Shown: one piece after another, positions 44,549 through 54,557 of the stretch
Layout: every line of letters starts with the position of its first letter
Position numbering within the stretch: the stretch's first letter is position 1
DNA from: Candidatus Abawacabacteria bacterium
GTDB taxonomy: Bacteria > Patescibacteriota > Gracilibacteria > RBG-16-42-10
Assembly: GCA_016207805.1 (NCBI GenBank)
Contig: JACQZO010000011.1
Location: 1-64,000 of the forward strand
Direction: 5' to 3'
DNA length: 64,000 nt
The notes under the pieces: model-generated
Told to the model about the DNA's origin: nothing
What the model saw: the letters and a program-made list of their open reading frames with translations, nothing else
Database searches by the model: none
Translations under genes and position numbers: made by a program

Positions 44549-45475
44549 GTTCTTTTTGTACCATTCGATGGTTGCGCGTAACCCATCTTTTAGACTAGTT
44601 CGGGCCACAAATCCAAATTCATTTTTTGCTCGTGAAGTATCTAGACAACGGCGTGGTTGACCATTTGGTTTGCTAGTATCCCAAATAATTTTGCCGGAAA
44701 AGCCTGTTAGTTCCACTATTATATTGACCAGATCTTTGATTGATATTTCTTGACCGGAGCCAATATTCACGGGTTCACCTTTTTCATATTTTAAGGTAGC
44801 GGCAACTATTGCTTCAGCGCAGTCTTGGGCATATACAAATTCTCTCGAAGCGGTTCCATCTCCCCATATGACAATTTGGTCTGTTTTATTTTTAATTGCA
44901 TCTATACACTTCTTAATCAATGCCGGTATGACATGTGAGCTCTCAGGATTGAAATTGTCTCCAGGACCATATAAGTTCACAGGTAATAAATAAATACCAT
45001 TAAAACCGTATTGTTGTCGGTAAGCTTGTAATTGTACCAATAGCATTTTTTTAGCTAGTCCATATGGTGCATTCGTTTCTTCAGGATAACCATCCCACAA
45101 ACTCTGTTCCTGGAACGGTACTGGTGTGAATTTGGGATAAGCACAAATGGTGCCCAGGCAAACAAACTTTTTTACGCCGGCTCTATAGGCACTATCAATC
45201 AGGTGGGTACCCATTATAATATTGTCATAATACAGCATTGCGGGATTTTCTTTGTTGAAGCCAATGCCACCTACTTTTGCTGCAAGATGGATAACGACAT
45301 CAATATTCTTTACCAATTCTTCACATATAGTTAATTTCCGTAAATCATGAGTGATTGATCGTGGAATGACAATATTACTTATTTCTACACCCTGGTGTTG
45401 TAACTCCTTATGGACGTATTGTCCTAAGAAACCATTGCTTCCTGTTAACAATATTCTTGTATTATTGCTATTCAT
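44540..45475 (-). CDS. fcl: GDP-L-fucose synthase
   Basis: 311 residues from ATG 45475 (ATG 45493 lies too close to the predicted transcription start). SDR with TGSNGFLGQYV, the family-specific HLAAKVGGIGFNKENPAMLYYDNIIM, LGTICAYP, and the catalytic Tyr and Lys of PYGLAKKM. It epimerises and reduces the Gmd product to GDP-L-fucose. With the Rmd-like enzyme it splits one intermediate into two sugars. Confidence 0.9.
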   Translation of the reverse strand: MNSNNTRILLTGSNGFLGQYVHKELQHQGVEISNIVIPRSITHDLRKLTICEELVKNIDVVIHLAAKVGGIGFNKENPAMLYYDNIIMGTHLIDSAYRAGVKKFVCLGTICAYPKFTPVPFQEQSLWDGYPEETNAPYGLAKKMLLVQLQAYRQQYGFNGIYLLPVNLYGPGDNFNPESSHVIPALIKKCIDAIKNKTDQIVIWGDGTASREFVYAQDCAEAIVAATLKYEKGEPVNIGSGQEISIKDLVNIIVELTGFSGKIIWDTSKPNGQPRRCLDTSRAKNEFGFVARTSLKDGLRATIEWYKKNLA

Positions 45476-45502
45476 TGAGTTTTTATTAAGCATTTATTCT
45501 TT

Positions 45503-45532
45503 AATATAATAAAACTATTTTTCAAAGTCTAA
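45503..45532 (-). promoter_or_regulatory. Promoter of fcl
   Basis: Minus strand: TTAGAC (45532-45527), 18-base spacer, TATATT (45508-45503). Transcription would start near 45497, which supports the ATG at 45475. Confidence 0.5.
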
Positions 45533-45582
45533 TCTGACTTTTTGGAAAGAAGTTGTATATCTGCAGGATCCTTAATGTAAGG

Positions 45583-47220
45583 TCATATGCGCCATATAAA
45601 GCTTTGATAACTTTCTAGTATTGGAATTTTACAAGTCGATAAGAATTCCACTTTTTTATCTTCAACAGGAGATACTAAGATAATCATACTATAATTGTCT
45701 TTCCTCAGATTTTCACAAAGTTTTTGGTCTGAATTTGTGAGCCAACGATTAAGAATTTCAGCTCTTTGTATCTGCTGAAGATTAAATCTAGCTAAATTTC
45801 CTAATGCTATTGGATGTTTGTGGAATATTTGTAAAGCTAGTGCGTAGCCATCATTAATGTCAATTGGTACATTGAGGACCGGCCCTGATCGCAAAGGTGG
45901 AAAATTAGGAACAGGCAGGATGGGTAAGGCTGGTATTGGCGAATATACTTCAATAAGTGTCCATAATAAGATAAGTGTTTTGACTATATATGCGCTTCTT
46001 GTTGAGAAATGTGCTTTCAAGGTACTGCTAACTTTCTTTATTCCTTCAGCACTCAAGAGTGCTATACAAAAATACGAAATAACTACAAATCGTGCAGGGG
46101 TTCTAAATGCCTGAAATACTGGGACATAAGATAAAAGTGCATATGGCAGAGGGAAAAATGTTTCAAGACTGAATATTTTTAGGGTTGGTCCTAAACTAAG
46201 AATATAGAAAACAATTGTGGTTAAGCCCAAAAATGTTTGATATGTATGTCTTCTATATATAAATCCAACTATGGCAAATAGTAATAATGGAAATCCGACA
46301 AAAGATTCTTTACCTGAAACACCTTGAGAAATACGATCATTTAAATAAGCAAATATCTTTCCATAAGCGGGAGTAGTATCTGGAGATGGTATAAGTATAC
46401 TGAATGCATTTGCAGAAAATACAGAAATACTTTCTCGTGAAGGTGGTAAAGTTTCATGATTAAGAAAGTTAATGAGAAAAGGGGCAATTATGCTGACAAA
46501 AACAATCATACAAAAAAATATTCTAGAAAGACCAATTTGGCTTAGGATTGTCTTTATATGCGCTTTTTGATCAGACTTTCTTACAACTAAAACTATCGAT
46601 AAGTAAAATAATAATGAAAGTATGATGAATAAGAAGAATTCAGTAAAATATATTGAAACCCCGAGAGCAATACAAAATGAAAGTGCACGACGAAATGAGG
46701 GCTGCTTGCATAACCTTATTAATAGCCAGGCTGTCAAGGAAATAAAAAAACCTGATATATGATTTAGGTGCATCCAATGCAGCATGTAAAAGTTACAGAA
46801 ACCATAACCAATTGCAGGAATTATGGCTTCAAACTTGGTATAATTTAGTTCTTTGATGGTTAAGTACGTAAAAAAACATAACAGGGTGAATGATAGTAAA
46901 ATGATAATTTTAAAGCTTATGAAAGGGTAGATGCTGCTATTATTAGTAATAAATTTTACTAGCATAGTGATAGGGAAGAATCCCATTGCCAGAGTGTGTT
47001 TCGCTAAAAGTGAACCTGTGGGATAAAAAATTAGATCACTGAAGTATGGGTTCTGTCCATTCCATATAGATTCACAGACGGACCATAAGTTCCAAACCAT
47101 TTGGCCATAGTCGCCGTAAAATGGAGTAAGTAAATGAATGGGAAAAAGGTGAGTAAAAAGCATTATGGCACTTAGAACTGTGAATCCTATAAATGCCACA
47201 AAATAGTGAAGACGGTTCAT
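45583..47220 (-). CDS. GT-C-like polytopic membrane protein
   Basis: 545 residues, about 12 membrane helices, then a small soluble tail (about 430-545). The first extracytoplasmic loop has YGDYGQMVWNLWSVCESIWNGQNPYFSDLIFYPTG-type composition with acidic and aromatic residues, like GT-C transferases that use polyprenyl-phosphate sugars. The late block FQAFRTPARFVVISYF is shared with many bacterial GT-C/YfhO-like proteins. Abuts the 724-residue protein gene with no gap. Confidence 0.65.
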   Translation of the reverse strand: MNRLHYFVAFIGFTVLSAIMLFTHLFPIHLLTPFYGDYGQMVWNLWSVCESIWNGQNPYFSDLIFYPTGSLLAKHTLAMGFFPITMLVKFITNNSSIYPFISFKIIILLSFTLLCFFTYLTIKELNYTKFEAIIPAIGYGFCNFYMLHWMHLNHISGFFISLTAWLLIRLCKQPSFRRALSFCIALGVSIYFTEFFLFIILSLLFYLSIVLVVRKSDQKAHIKTILSQIGLSRIFFCMIVFVSIIAPFLINFLNHETLPPSRESISVFSANAFSILIPSPDTTPAYGKIFAYLNDRISQGVSGKESFVGFPLLLFAIVGFIYRRHTYQTFLGLTTIVFYILSLGPTLKIFSLETFFPLPYALLSYVPVFQAFRTPARFVVISYFCIALLSAEGIKKVSSTLKAHFSTRSAYIVKTLILLWTLIEVYSPIPALPILPVPNFPPLRSGPVLNVPIDINDGYALALQIFHKHPIALGNLARFNLQQIQRAEILNRWLTNSDQKLCENLRKDNYSMIILVSPVEDKKVEFLSTCKIPILESYQSFIWRI

Positions 47221-49395
47221 TTAATTAATTCGAGAAATAGTGGTGTTTTTAAACATCAAAGCCAAAGATCTACGGTCATTTTTATCAGGTGTTCGTAATT
47301 CGCCATAAAACTTCACCTGGAATTCATGATTACCTTCCGGGAGAATAGGAGAAGTAAAGAGTGTAGCTGCTTTAGTCACATCTGCTGTGAAAATGGAAGT
47401 GTTTTTAAAAGTGATCTCCACCTTTCCTTGTTTGTTTTGCCAATTACTAATAGAAGTTGTGAATTGTGCCTTTTCGCCTTTGGGGACAATTATTTTTAAG
47501 CTTCCTACCTTTCCACTGAGCCAGGTTAAGTGGTTAGAACCATGCAGTTCTCTTTGTCCAAAACCGGTAAAGAGATAGACACTAGAGCTTTTGGGTGGGT
47601 AAATGAAAAATCCTGCGAGATTTGTGATGGGAGCTTCGGTATTGGCATGCTCTCTTCGATAATTAATCCATTGGTAGAACTGAGGATCCGTCGATGGAAC
47701 CAATTTACTACCAAATAGGCTGAGGTCACCCACAGATGAATCTTTGAGGATGCTCAAAATAAGGTACGGATAATTGGGGTGACTTTCGTAGTCGATAATA
47801 TTTGCCGGTCCATAATGGGCTTTGTTTTGAGCGAGATACTCAAAATCGTTCAAAGGGTTCTGATCATTATTAGTATAGGTTTCTAAACCTATTTTGTGAT
47901 TGCGGTAGTTAGCGTAGATATTAGCAGCAGTTGATGGCAGTAGCGAAAATAATGTCAGTATGATTAATATCTTTTTCCATTTACTTTCTTTGAAATATGA
48001 AAATACGGCAAAACCTGCCAAGATAGCTATTAACCAAAAGCTCCAACTCACGACTTTGAAAATTCTCCATGAATGTCCTAATTCATTGTGAAATGGATCT
48101 AACTTCACAAAAGAAAAAATAAAAACTGATACTATTACAGGTATGAACAGTATCAATAAAAATTTTCTCAACTCGCTTTTTTCATGCCTGAAATATTTAA
48201 AAAATAAAAATAAATAGAAAAAAACAGAACCCATCCCCAGTAACATAAATAGCTTAATCGAGCTGTTTGCTATCAAATAAGGAAAATCTTGGCCAAAAAA
48301 CACCATGAGATACCTCACTAGTGAATAGGATACATACCAGCCCACGTCATTAGATTGTGATGAGCTTTGAATGCCAAGGATAAACTCACGCGTTGCTATG
48401 GGGGAAATGATTAAAGTGGCTAGATGTGTGATGGCTAACTGGATCGTAATGATTTTATTGCTGGTCTTTTGGAAAAAGTAATGGAATATCAGTAATGCCG
48501 TTAGGCCCATGCCATAAAAAAGTGTAACTTCATGGTAGGTCAATACTAAGGCGGCAAAAAGAATTCCTATTGTGACAAAATGTTTTTTTGTGTGCTGAAA
48601 GAACTCATATAGTAAACCAGATAAAGTAATAAAAAGCATCACCCCAAAGGTTTGTGGTAGAAAGCCAATAATAATATTTTCGCTATTGAGATTAATAGCA
48701 ATTAAACTAAAATAAAGTATTAATAAACATTCTCCAATGCTTCCTTTTTCTTCACGTAAACAAATATAGAAAAAGCTTAGTGATGTTATGAATGTAACAG
48801 CAACCATGCCCAAAATTGATGGATAGATTGAAATGGTGTGGGGAATTTGAAAAAGGGAGGATGTAAACGCTACAAAAAATTGTGCCCCCATGCGAAAGTG
48901 AGCTGACTCATAAAGTGCAGTATTATCTTGCCAAAAAGCTGTATCAAGATCTTTGGGTGTGAAATAACCAAAGTCGCGCAAATATTCTGCTATAGAAATA
49001 TAGGTTGTGTGATCATTGAAAAAATGCGGTGCACGCTCCAAAATCATAGGAGCTAGAACTATGGCTGCATTTAAGCATCCAAATAAAATGATTGGAATGA
49101 GAATTCTTAAACTTATTTTTTCTTCATACATTCTTATACTTTTTCTTTTCCAAATCAAAGCAAAAAGAGCAACGGTAATAAGAGTCGTGAAAAGTGGTAA
49201 AGCTATCACATTTGTTCCGATGCCAGCGTAACTTAGATATCCTGTGCAAAGGCTGATAACTGCATATCCGACCATAGGGCTTAATAACAGCCTTTTCAGG
49301 AGGCTGGTCTTATGGAACAGGAGAGTTAAACCAAAGCCAATGAACCCGGTAAATACTACTATCAAGCAGCTGACTAATATAGGTTGTAGAAACAT
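47221..49395 (-). CDS. Large polytopic membrane protein with C-terminal beta domain
   Basis: 724 residues. About 12 membrane helices fill residues 1-500. The first large loop has HFFNDHTTYISIAEYLRDFGYF. The C-terminal 200 or so residues form a soluble, beta-rich domain resembling glycan-binding sandwiches (GSLKIIVPKGEKAQFTTSI; LPEGNHEFQVKFYGELRTPD). A GT-C-type transferase with a carbohydrate-binding tail is the best inference. Its neighbour at 45.6 kb forms an operon with it. Confidence 0.6.
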   Translation of the reverse strand: MFLQPILVSCLIVVFTGFIGFGLTLLFHKTSLLKRLLLSPMVGYAVISLCTGYLSYAGIGTNVIALPLFTTLITVALFALIWKRKSIRMYEEKISLRILIPIILFGCLNAAIVLAPMILERAPHFFNDHTTYISIAEYLRDFGYFTPKDLDTAFWQDNTALYESAHFRMGAQFFVAFTSSLFQIPHTISIYPSILGMVAVTFITSLSFFYICLREEKGSIGECLLILYFSLIAINLNSENIIIGFLPQTFGVMLFITLSGLLYEFFQHTKKHFVTIGILFAALVLTYHEVTLFYGMGLTALLIFHYFFQKTSNKIITIQLAITHLATLIISPIATREFILGIQSSSQSNDVGWYVSYSLVRYLMVFFGQDFPYLIANSSIKLFMLLGMGSVFFYLFLFFKYFRHEKSELRKFLLILFIPVIVSVFIFSFVKLDPFHNELGHSWRIFKVVSWSFWLIAILAGFAVFSYFKESKWKKILIILTLFSLLPSTAANIYANYRNHKIGLETYTNNDQNPLNDFEYLAQNKAHYGPANIIDYESHPNYPYLILSILKDSSVGDLSLFGSKLVPSTDPQFYQWINYRREHANTEAPITNLAGFFIYPPKSSSVYLFTGFGQRELHGSNHLTWLSGKVGSLKIIVPKGEKAQFTTSISNWQNKQGKVEITFKNTSIFTADVTKAATLFTSPILPEGNHEFQVKFYGELRTPDKNDRRSLALMFKNTTISRIN

Positions 49396-49577
49396 GGCCG
49401 ATTGTTAATCAAAGGACAATTGTTCGGATCCAGCTATACCATATACTTCTATATGTCTGGAAGTTGAGTAAATAGCTGGACCTTTACATCGGATTCATTA
49501 TATTGCCACGAATAGCTCAGTTTATTACTGAACTATGCTGTTTGAATTTTGCTAATTACAATCTAATTTAGCAAAGC

Positions 49578-49605
49578 TTTACAGGCAGTAAGCAGGTGCT
49601 ATAGT
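49578..49605 (+). promoter_or_regulatory. Promoter of the CDP-sugar operon
   Basis: TTTACA (49578-49583), 16-base spacer, TATAGT (49600-49605). Start of transcription near 49612, so the ATG at 49635 is preferred. The divergent 215-base region also holds a TCCAGCTAT/ATAGCTGGA inverted repeat (about 49431 and 49472). Confidence 0.65.
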
Positions 49606-49634
49606 GGTCCATGTTTAGTTACCTAATCGTTGAT

Positions 49635-50417
49635 ATGAAAACGGTGATTTTGTGTGGAGGTATGGGAACACGTTTACGTGAAGAAACAGAGTTTAAACCT
49701 AAACCAATGGTGAACATAGGAGGATATCCAATTATTTGGCATATCATGAAAATATATGCTCATTATGGTCACAAAGAATTTGTGTTGCCTTTAGGTTATA
49801 AGGGGGAGATGATAAAAGAATATTTCATTGGTTTTGATTGGCGAAATAAAGATTTTTCTCTCGATCTGGCTACACGAGATGTCAAGCTACATGCTAATGG
49901 TGGCATAACTGATTGGCTCATTCACTTTGTAGAAACAGGAGTAGAATCGATGACCATGTCGCGACTTTTCCAAGTCAAACATTTACTACTCGAAGATGAA
50001 GATAATGACGATTATTTTATGTTGACCTATGGTGATGGTGTAGCTGATATAGATCTTGATGCTTTACTTGAATTTCATAAAGAAAAAGGCAAAATGATTA
50101 CCTTGACTGGTATTAACCCTCCTGGTCGTTGGGGAATTATTGAAGTAGATGCCAATCATATCATTACTGATTTTGCTGAGAAGCCACAATCAACCGAGTT
50201 TGTCAATGGGGGGTTTATGATAATGAATAAAGAAATATTCAAGTATGTCGATCAGAATAATTTAATGATTGAGGTTGATTTGCTTCCGAGGATGGCAAAA
50301 ATGGGACAAGTTGCTCTCTATCATCATCAAGGTTTCTGGCAAGCAATGGATACCTATAGAGATTTTACTAAGCTGAATGAAATTTGGGAGACAGAGCACC
50401 CATGGAAAAAATGGTAA
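49635..50417 (+). CDS. rfbF: Glucose-1-phosphate cytidylyltransferase
   Basis: 260 residues from ATG 49635. MKTVILCGGMGTRLREETEFKPKPMVNIGGYPI is the full RfbF opening with the catalytic signature. Also LTYGDGVADIDLDALLEFH, GINPPGRWGIIEV, EKPQSTEFVNGGFMI and FWQAMDTYRD. Makes CDP-glucose, the start of the CDP-3,6-dideoxyhexose pathways. First gene of the 49.6-54.9 kb operon. Confidence 0.95.
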   Translation: MKTVILCGGMGTRLREETEFKPKPMVNIGGYPIIWHIMKIYAHYGHKEFVLPLGYKGEMIKEYFIGFDWRNKDFSLDLATRDVKLHANGGITDWLIHFVETGVESMTMSRLFQVKHLLLEDEDNDDYFMLTYGDGVADIDLDALLEFHKEKGKMITLTGINPPGRWGIIEVDANHIITDFAEKPQSTEFVNGGFMIMNKEIFKYVDQNNLMIEVDLLPRMAKMGQVALYHHQGFWQAMDTYRDFTKLNEIWETEHPWKKW

Positions 50418-50433
50418 TACTAATTTAGTGTCT

Positions 50434-51396
50434 ATGAATGATTCTCATTTCAAAGGGAAAAAGGTATTTGTTACTGGCGGTACAGGTTTGGTGGGGAGTC
50501 ATTTAGTGGAGAGCTTAGTAAATTTAGGAGCCAGGGTAATTGTACTGTTCAGAGAATTAAATCCGAAGTCATACTTTTTCTCTCAACATCTACAAGATAA
50601 AGTAACTCTAGTGGCAGGAGATCTGAAAAACTTCGAAAGGTTGGTTGATATTGTTACTAAGCATGAAATCGAATACATTTTTCATATTGGTGCTCAGGCT
50701 ATTGTCGATACAGCCTATCACAATCCACTAGAGACTTTGGCATCGAATATTCTAGGGACTGCCCATATCTTGGAATGCGCTAGGTTGCATAAGAAAATAA
50801 AAGGGGTAATTATCGCTTCTAGCGATAAAGCTTATGGCAAGACTGCTGACCAATATACTGAAGACTCACCTTTGAAGGGTGATCATCCTTATGATTGCTC
50901 TAAAACATGTACTGATTTATTGGCTACTACATATTTCAAAACCTATGGAGTGCCTATAGCAATAGCTCGATGTGGGAACATTTATGGTCCAGGAGATTTT
51001 AATTTCAATAGAATTGTTCCTGGTATCATAGATGCTTTGCTTAATAATAGGTTATGGGAAATTAGAAGTAATGGTAGATTTGTCCGTGACTATTTGTATA
51101 TAAAAGATGCTGTGTCAGCCTATATCACTTTGGGTGAAAATATAGAAAATATTAAGGGAGAAGCTTTTAACTTTTCTACGGAAGATAATCTGTCGGTATT
51201 AGACTTATTAGCTAAAACTGAACAGATTCTTAAGCAAAAAGTAAACTACAAAATTTTGGATATTGCAAAAAATGAAATTCCTTATCAAAAATTAAATTAT
51301 ACGAAAGCACAAAAAGTGCTTCGCTGGAATCCACAATATACTTTTGACTCTGCTATTTCTGAAACTTATTCTTGGTATAAGAATAATATATTGTAA
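50434..51396 (+). CDS. rfbG: CDP-glucose 4,6-dehydratase
   Basis: 320 residues from ATG 50434 (an upstream ATG at 50377 overlaps rfbF). Extended SDR: VFVTGGTGLVGSHLVESLV, IASSDKAYGKTADQYTEDSPLKGDHPYDCSKTCTDLL with the catalytic Tyr/Lys in YDCSK, and RDYLYIKDAVSAY. Converts CDP-glucose to CDP-4-keto-6-deoxyglucose. No RfbH (dehydrase) is present in the window, so the route probably stays at 6-deoxyhexose level. Confidence 0.88.
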   Translation: MNDSHFKGKKVFVTGGTGLVGSHLVESLVNLGARVIVLFRELNPKSYFFSQHLQDKVTLVAGDLKNFERLVDIVTKHEIEYIFHIGAQAIVDTAYHNPLETLASNILGTAHILECARLHKKIKGVIIASSDKAYGKTADQYTEDSPLKGDHPYDCSKTCTDLLATTYFKTYGVPIAIARCGNIYGPGDFNFNRIVPGIIDALLNNRLWEIRSNGRFVRDYLYIKDAVSAYITLGENIENIKGEAFNFSTEDNLSVLDLLAKTEQILKQKVNYKILDIAKNEIPYQKLNYTKAQKVLRWNPQYTFDSAISETYSWYKNNIL

Positions 51397-51413
51397 TTGG
51401 GATTGATCCTTTT

Positions 51414-52313
51414 ATGTCATCTTCTAAGAAGAAAATATTAATTACGGGAGGCCGAGGGTTTTTAGGAAGGAATCTCCAGGAAGGTTTAGGTGATACCTAT
51501 CATATTCTAGCTCCTGGCCATACTGAATTGGATTTGCTCGATGAAGGCCAAGTGCGACAGTTTTTAACTGAACATCGATTTGATGTAGTTATTCATTGTG
51601 CCAACCATGATGATTCCCGGAATTCTAAAAAAGATCCGACCATTGCTTTGAAGAATAATCTCTATATGTTTTTTAATTTGATAAAACATAAGAGTCTTTA
51701 TGGCAGAATGTTTTATTTCGGCTCAGGGAGAGCATATGATCAGCGTTTTTATATTCCTCAAATGCCTGAAGAATACTTAGGTGAACATTTGCCCATTGAT
51801 GATTATGGTCTATCTAAGTACATAATGTCCAAATATATTGAAAATATCCCTAATATCTGTGAATTAAGAATCTTTGGTCTTTTTGGTAAATATGAGGATT
51901 GGGAAATTCGTTTTATATCCTATGCTTGCTGTAAGGTGATGTTTGGCCAGGATATTGTGATCCATCAAAATAGGTACATGAGTTATGTGTGGGTTCATGA
52001 CTTGATAAAGTTATTGAAATTTTTTATTGAAAAAGAAAGTTTGAAATACTCATCTTACAATATTTGTTCTGCCGAACGAATAGATTTATTGACTATTACC
52101 GATAAAGTTCAAAAAATAGCTGATAAAACCGTAAAGGTACTGCGGAGGGTTGAAGAGCTTGGTAAGGAATATAGTGGTAATAATAATCGTCTAAAAGAAG
52201 AAATCGGTGATTTTACTTTCACTAATATGGATGACTCTATTAAAGAATTGTATCAGTGGTATGAGGGAAATAAGGCAAGTATTGATGAAAGTTTGCTGCT
52301 ACTTAATAAATAA
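51414..52313 (+). CDS. NAD(P)-dependent SDR reductase/epimerase, likely CDP-sugar
   Basis: 299 residues. Rossmann ITGGRGFLGRNL, an RmlD-like ELDLLDEGQVRQFLTEHRFDVVIHCA, FGSGRAYD in the SSA(V)YG position, and catalytic YGLSKYIMSKY. Best fit is a 4-keto reductase on the CDP-4-keto-6-deoxyglucose made by RfbG, giving a CDP-6-deoxyhexose (inference from context). Exact stereochemistry cannot be read. Confidence 0.72.
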   Translation: MSSSKKKILITGGRGFLGRNLQEGLGDTYHILAPGHTELDLLDEGQVRQFLTEHRFDVVIHCANHDDSRNSKKDPTIALKNNLYMFFNLIKHKSLYGRMFYFGSGRAYDQRFYIPQMPEEYLGEHLPIDDYGLSKYIMSKYIENIPNICELRIFGLFGKYEDWEIRFISYACCKVMFGQDIVIHQNRYMSYVWVHDLIKLLKFFIEKESLKYSSYNICSAERIDLLTITDKVQKIADKTVKVLRRVEELGKEYSGNNNRLKEEIGDFTFTNMDDSIKELYQWYEGNKASIDESLLLLNK

Positions 52314-52318
52314 TAGTT

Positions 52319-53260
52319 ATGGATAAAAAGCTGATTTCATTCGTGGTCCCTTGTTATAAGGAAGAAGAAAATATTCCACATACCTATCAGGAGTTAGTTG
52401 AATTGGCAAAAACTCTTACTAATTACGACTATGAAATTATCTTTGTGGATAATGGTAGTCCTGATAAGTCTCAGGAGATCATGAGGGAATTAGCAGCTAA
52501 AGATGCTAAGTTTATCCCTATATTTCTTTCTCGTAATTTTGGTCCAGAAACTACTATTTTGGCTGGACAACAACATGCCCGTGGTGACGCGGTGGTTTTT
52601 GTAGAAGCTGACTTACAAGATCCTGTTGAACTGATACCAGAATTTATTAAAAAATGGGAAGAGGGATATGATATTGTTTTGGGTCAAAGAAATTCTTCTG
52701 ATGAGAAAGGACTGCTTTTTCCGATTCGGAAACTTTTTTATAAAATTTTACATAGTGTCTCCTACATTGATATTCCTATCAATGTAGGTACATTTAGTCT
52801 TATTACCAAACAGGTGAATGAAGCGATGAACGCTTTACCCGAAAAAAATAGATTTGGTAGAGGTATCCGCGCTTGGGTAGGATTTAAGTCGTATTTGATC
52901 CAATACCATCGTCATGAAAGAAAACGAGGAAAATCTTATTACAATCTATCACATTTACTGAAACATGCGGAAAAGGGACTAATTGGCTTTTCTACTTTGC
53001 CTCTAGAAATGCTGACTTATTTAGGATTGGCAATGGTGTTGTTGGCAGTTTTTGTAATTGTATTTTATTTTATTAGGTTCTTGGTATATGGCAATCCTTT
53101 TATTGGCTTTTCAACTATCGTGATGATGATTGCTTTCTTTAGCGGCATTCAAATTATGGCAATTAGTATAGTAGGGAAATATATTGCTGTGATATTTGAA
53201 GAAACTAAAAATCGTCCTCAGTATATAGTGAAAGAAATCATCAATTATGACCGAAAATAA
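52319..53260 (+). CDS. Membrane-bound GT2 (GtrB/ArnC-like) polyprenyl-phosphate glycosyltransferase
   Basis: 313 residues. GT-A domain with FVVPCYKEEENIPHTYQEL, IIFVDNGSPDKSQEI, DLQDPVELIPEF and QRNSSDEKG. It ends with an oligomerisation/amphipathic block RKRGKSYYNLSHLL and two membrane helices (about 225-250 and 260-285). This GtrB/ArnC-like family puts a sugar on undecaprenyl phosphate. It overlaps the oxidoreductase gene by 14 bases, and a small SMR-type flippase follows. Confidence 0.88.
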   Translation: MDKKLISFVVPCYKEEENIPHTYQELVELAKTLTNYDYEIIFVDNGSPDKSQEIMRELAAKDAKFIPIFLSRNFGPETTILAGQQHARGDAVVFVEADLQDPVELIPEFIKKWEEGYDIVLGQRNSSDEKGLLFPIRKLFYKILHSVSYIDIPINVGTFSLITKQVNEAMNALPEKNRFGRGIRAWVGFKSYLIQYHRHERKRGKSYYNLSHLLKHAEKGLIGFSTLPLEMLTYLGLAMVLLAVFVIVFYFIRFLVYGNPFIGFSTIVMMIAFFSGIQIMAISIVGKYIAVIFEETKNRPQYIVKEIINYDRK

Positions 53261-54554
53261 CATTTATGATGTAGTTATTTTTGGGGGGGGGCTAAATGGC
53301 TTATTCTTAGCCTATTTTCTACGCAAGAAATATCCTCATTATAAGATAGCTATTGTTGAGCGTGCTCCTCAGATGGGGGGCTTAATTGAAACTCAAAAAG
53401 TTGGTTCTGCTGAACTTGAAAAGTTTTATCACCATATATTTCTGACGGATACTATTTTACTGGAGACTATCAATACTCTTAATTTGGCTGATAAATTAGT
53501 ATTCAAAGATAGTTCTATTGCCAACTTGAATCAGCAAGTCTTCCAGCCTTTCGTAACACCAGTAGATCTCTTGAAATACAAAGGTCTGTCATTTTTTACT
53601 AAGCTTAAAATTGGTCTCTATTCTTTATTGATTCAAAAGGATAGGAATGGTGATAAGTACGCTAATATCAATAGTAAAGAGTGGATTACTAAAAAGATGG
53701 GTAAAGAAGCCTGGGAGAAACTATGGGGACCTTTATTTGAGGGTAAATTTCATGACTTTGCTGCTAATTTATCTTTGAGCTTTTTATGGACACGTCTCCA
53801 TGTTCGAGCTAACTCCAAGAAAACGGGAAAAGAGCAATTGGGCTATATGAAGGGTAGCTTCAGTCAAATTAGTAAGAAGATGGTAGAGCTACTCCCTACT
53901 ATGGAGATAGTATTTTTCAATGGAGCCGAGATTCAAAAAATTACTAAAGCTGATAAGGACTATCAAATTCAAATAGGAGGTCAAACACTCAAGACTAAAT
54001 TTATTATTAGTACTTTCTCACCTATTATTTTTAAGAAAGTTTTTCAGGAATTTATTTCTGCTGACTATTTAGCAAAACTTAATTCAGTAAAATATTTAGC
54101 AGTGATTTGTCCTACTTTTATTTTGGATAAACAACTAACACCTTATTATTGGACTAATATTGTCGATCAGCAAATACCTTTCAAGGGAATTATTGAGCAA
54201 ACAAATCTGTTTGATTATCCCGAATATGAAAGTAATAAGATCGTCTATCTCTCACATTACCTTAAGCAAGATGATCCTTTATTGCAAAAGGATGATAATT
54301 ATCTCAAAAGTTATTATTTGCAAAACCTAGAAAAAGCCGTAGGTAAAAAAGTAGAACCTAAAGATATTCGTATCAACAGGGCAATGTTTGCTCAACCAGT
54401 TTTTACACTCGATATGAATCAGGATATGATTAAATTCAAAACTCCTATAGATAATGTGTTTCAATGTACTATGGTAAATCTTTTACCTATGGAGCGCGGA
54501 ATAAATAGTAGTATTCATATTGCTAATGAATTCGTAAATTCAATAAATTTATAA
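53247..54554 (+). CDS. FAD-dependent oxidoreductase/mutase-like protein
   Basis: 435 residues. N-terminal dinucleotide-binding VVIFGGGLNGLFLAYFL and ERAPQMGGLIET. The fold resembles protoporphyrinogen oxidase and UDP-galactopyranose mutase (LEKFYHHIF near residue 58). In glycan clusters such genes may form furanose sugars or modify lipid-linked sugars. UGP-mutase-specific arginines are not obvious, so the reaction is left open. Confidence 0.75.
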   Translation: MTENNIYDVVIFGGGLNGLFLAYFLRKKYPHYKIAIVERAPQMGGLIETQKVGSAELEKFYHHIFLTDTILLETINTLNLADKLVFKDSSIANLNQQVFQPFVTPVDLLKYKGLSFFTKLKIGLYSLLIQKDRNGDKYANINSKEWITKKMGKEAWEKLWGPLFEGKFHDFAANLSLSFLWTRLHVRANSKKTGKEQLGYMKGSFSQISKKMVELLPTMEIVFFNGAEIQKITKADKDYQIQIGGQTLKTKFIISTFSPIIFKKVFQEFISADYLAKLNSVKYLAVICPTFILDKQLTPYYWTNIVDQQIPFKGIIEQTNLFDYPEYESNKIVYLSHYLKQDDPLLQKDDNYLKSYYLQNLEKAVGKKVEPKDIRINRAMFAQPVFTLDMNQDMIKFKTPIDNVFQCTMVNLLPMERGINSSIHIANEFVNSINL

Positions 54555-54557
54555 GCT

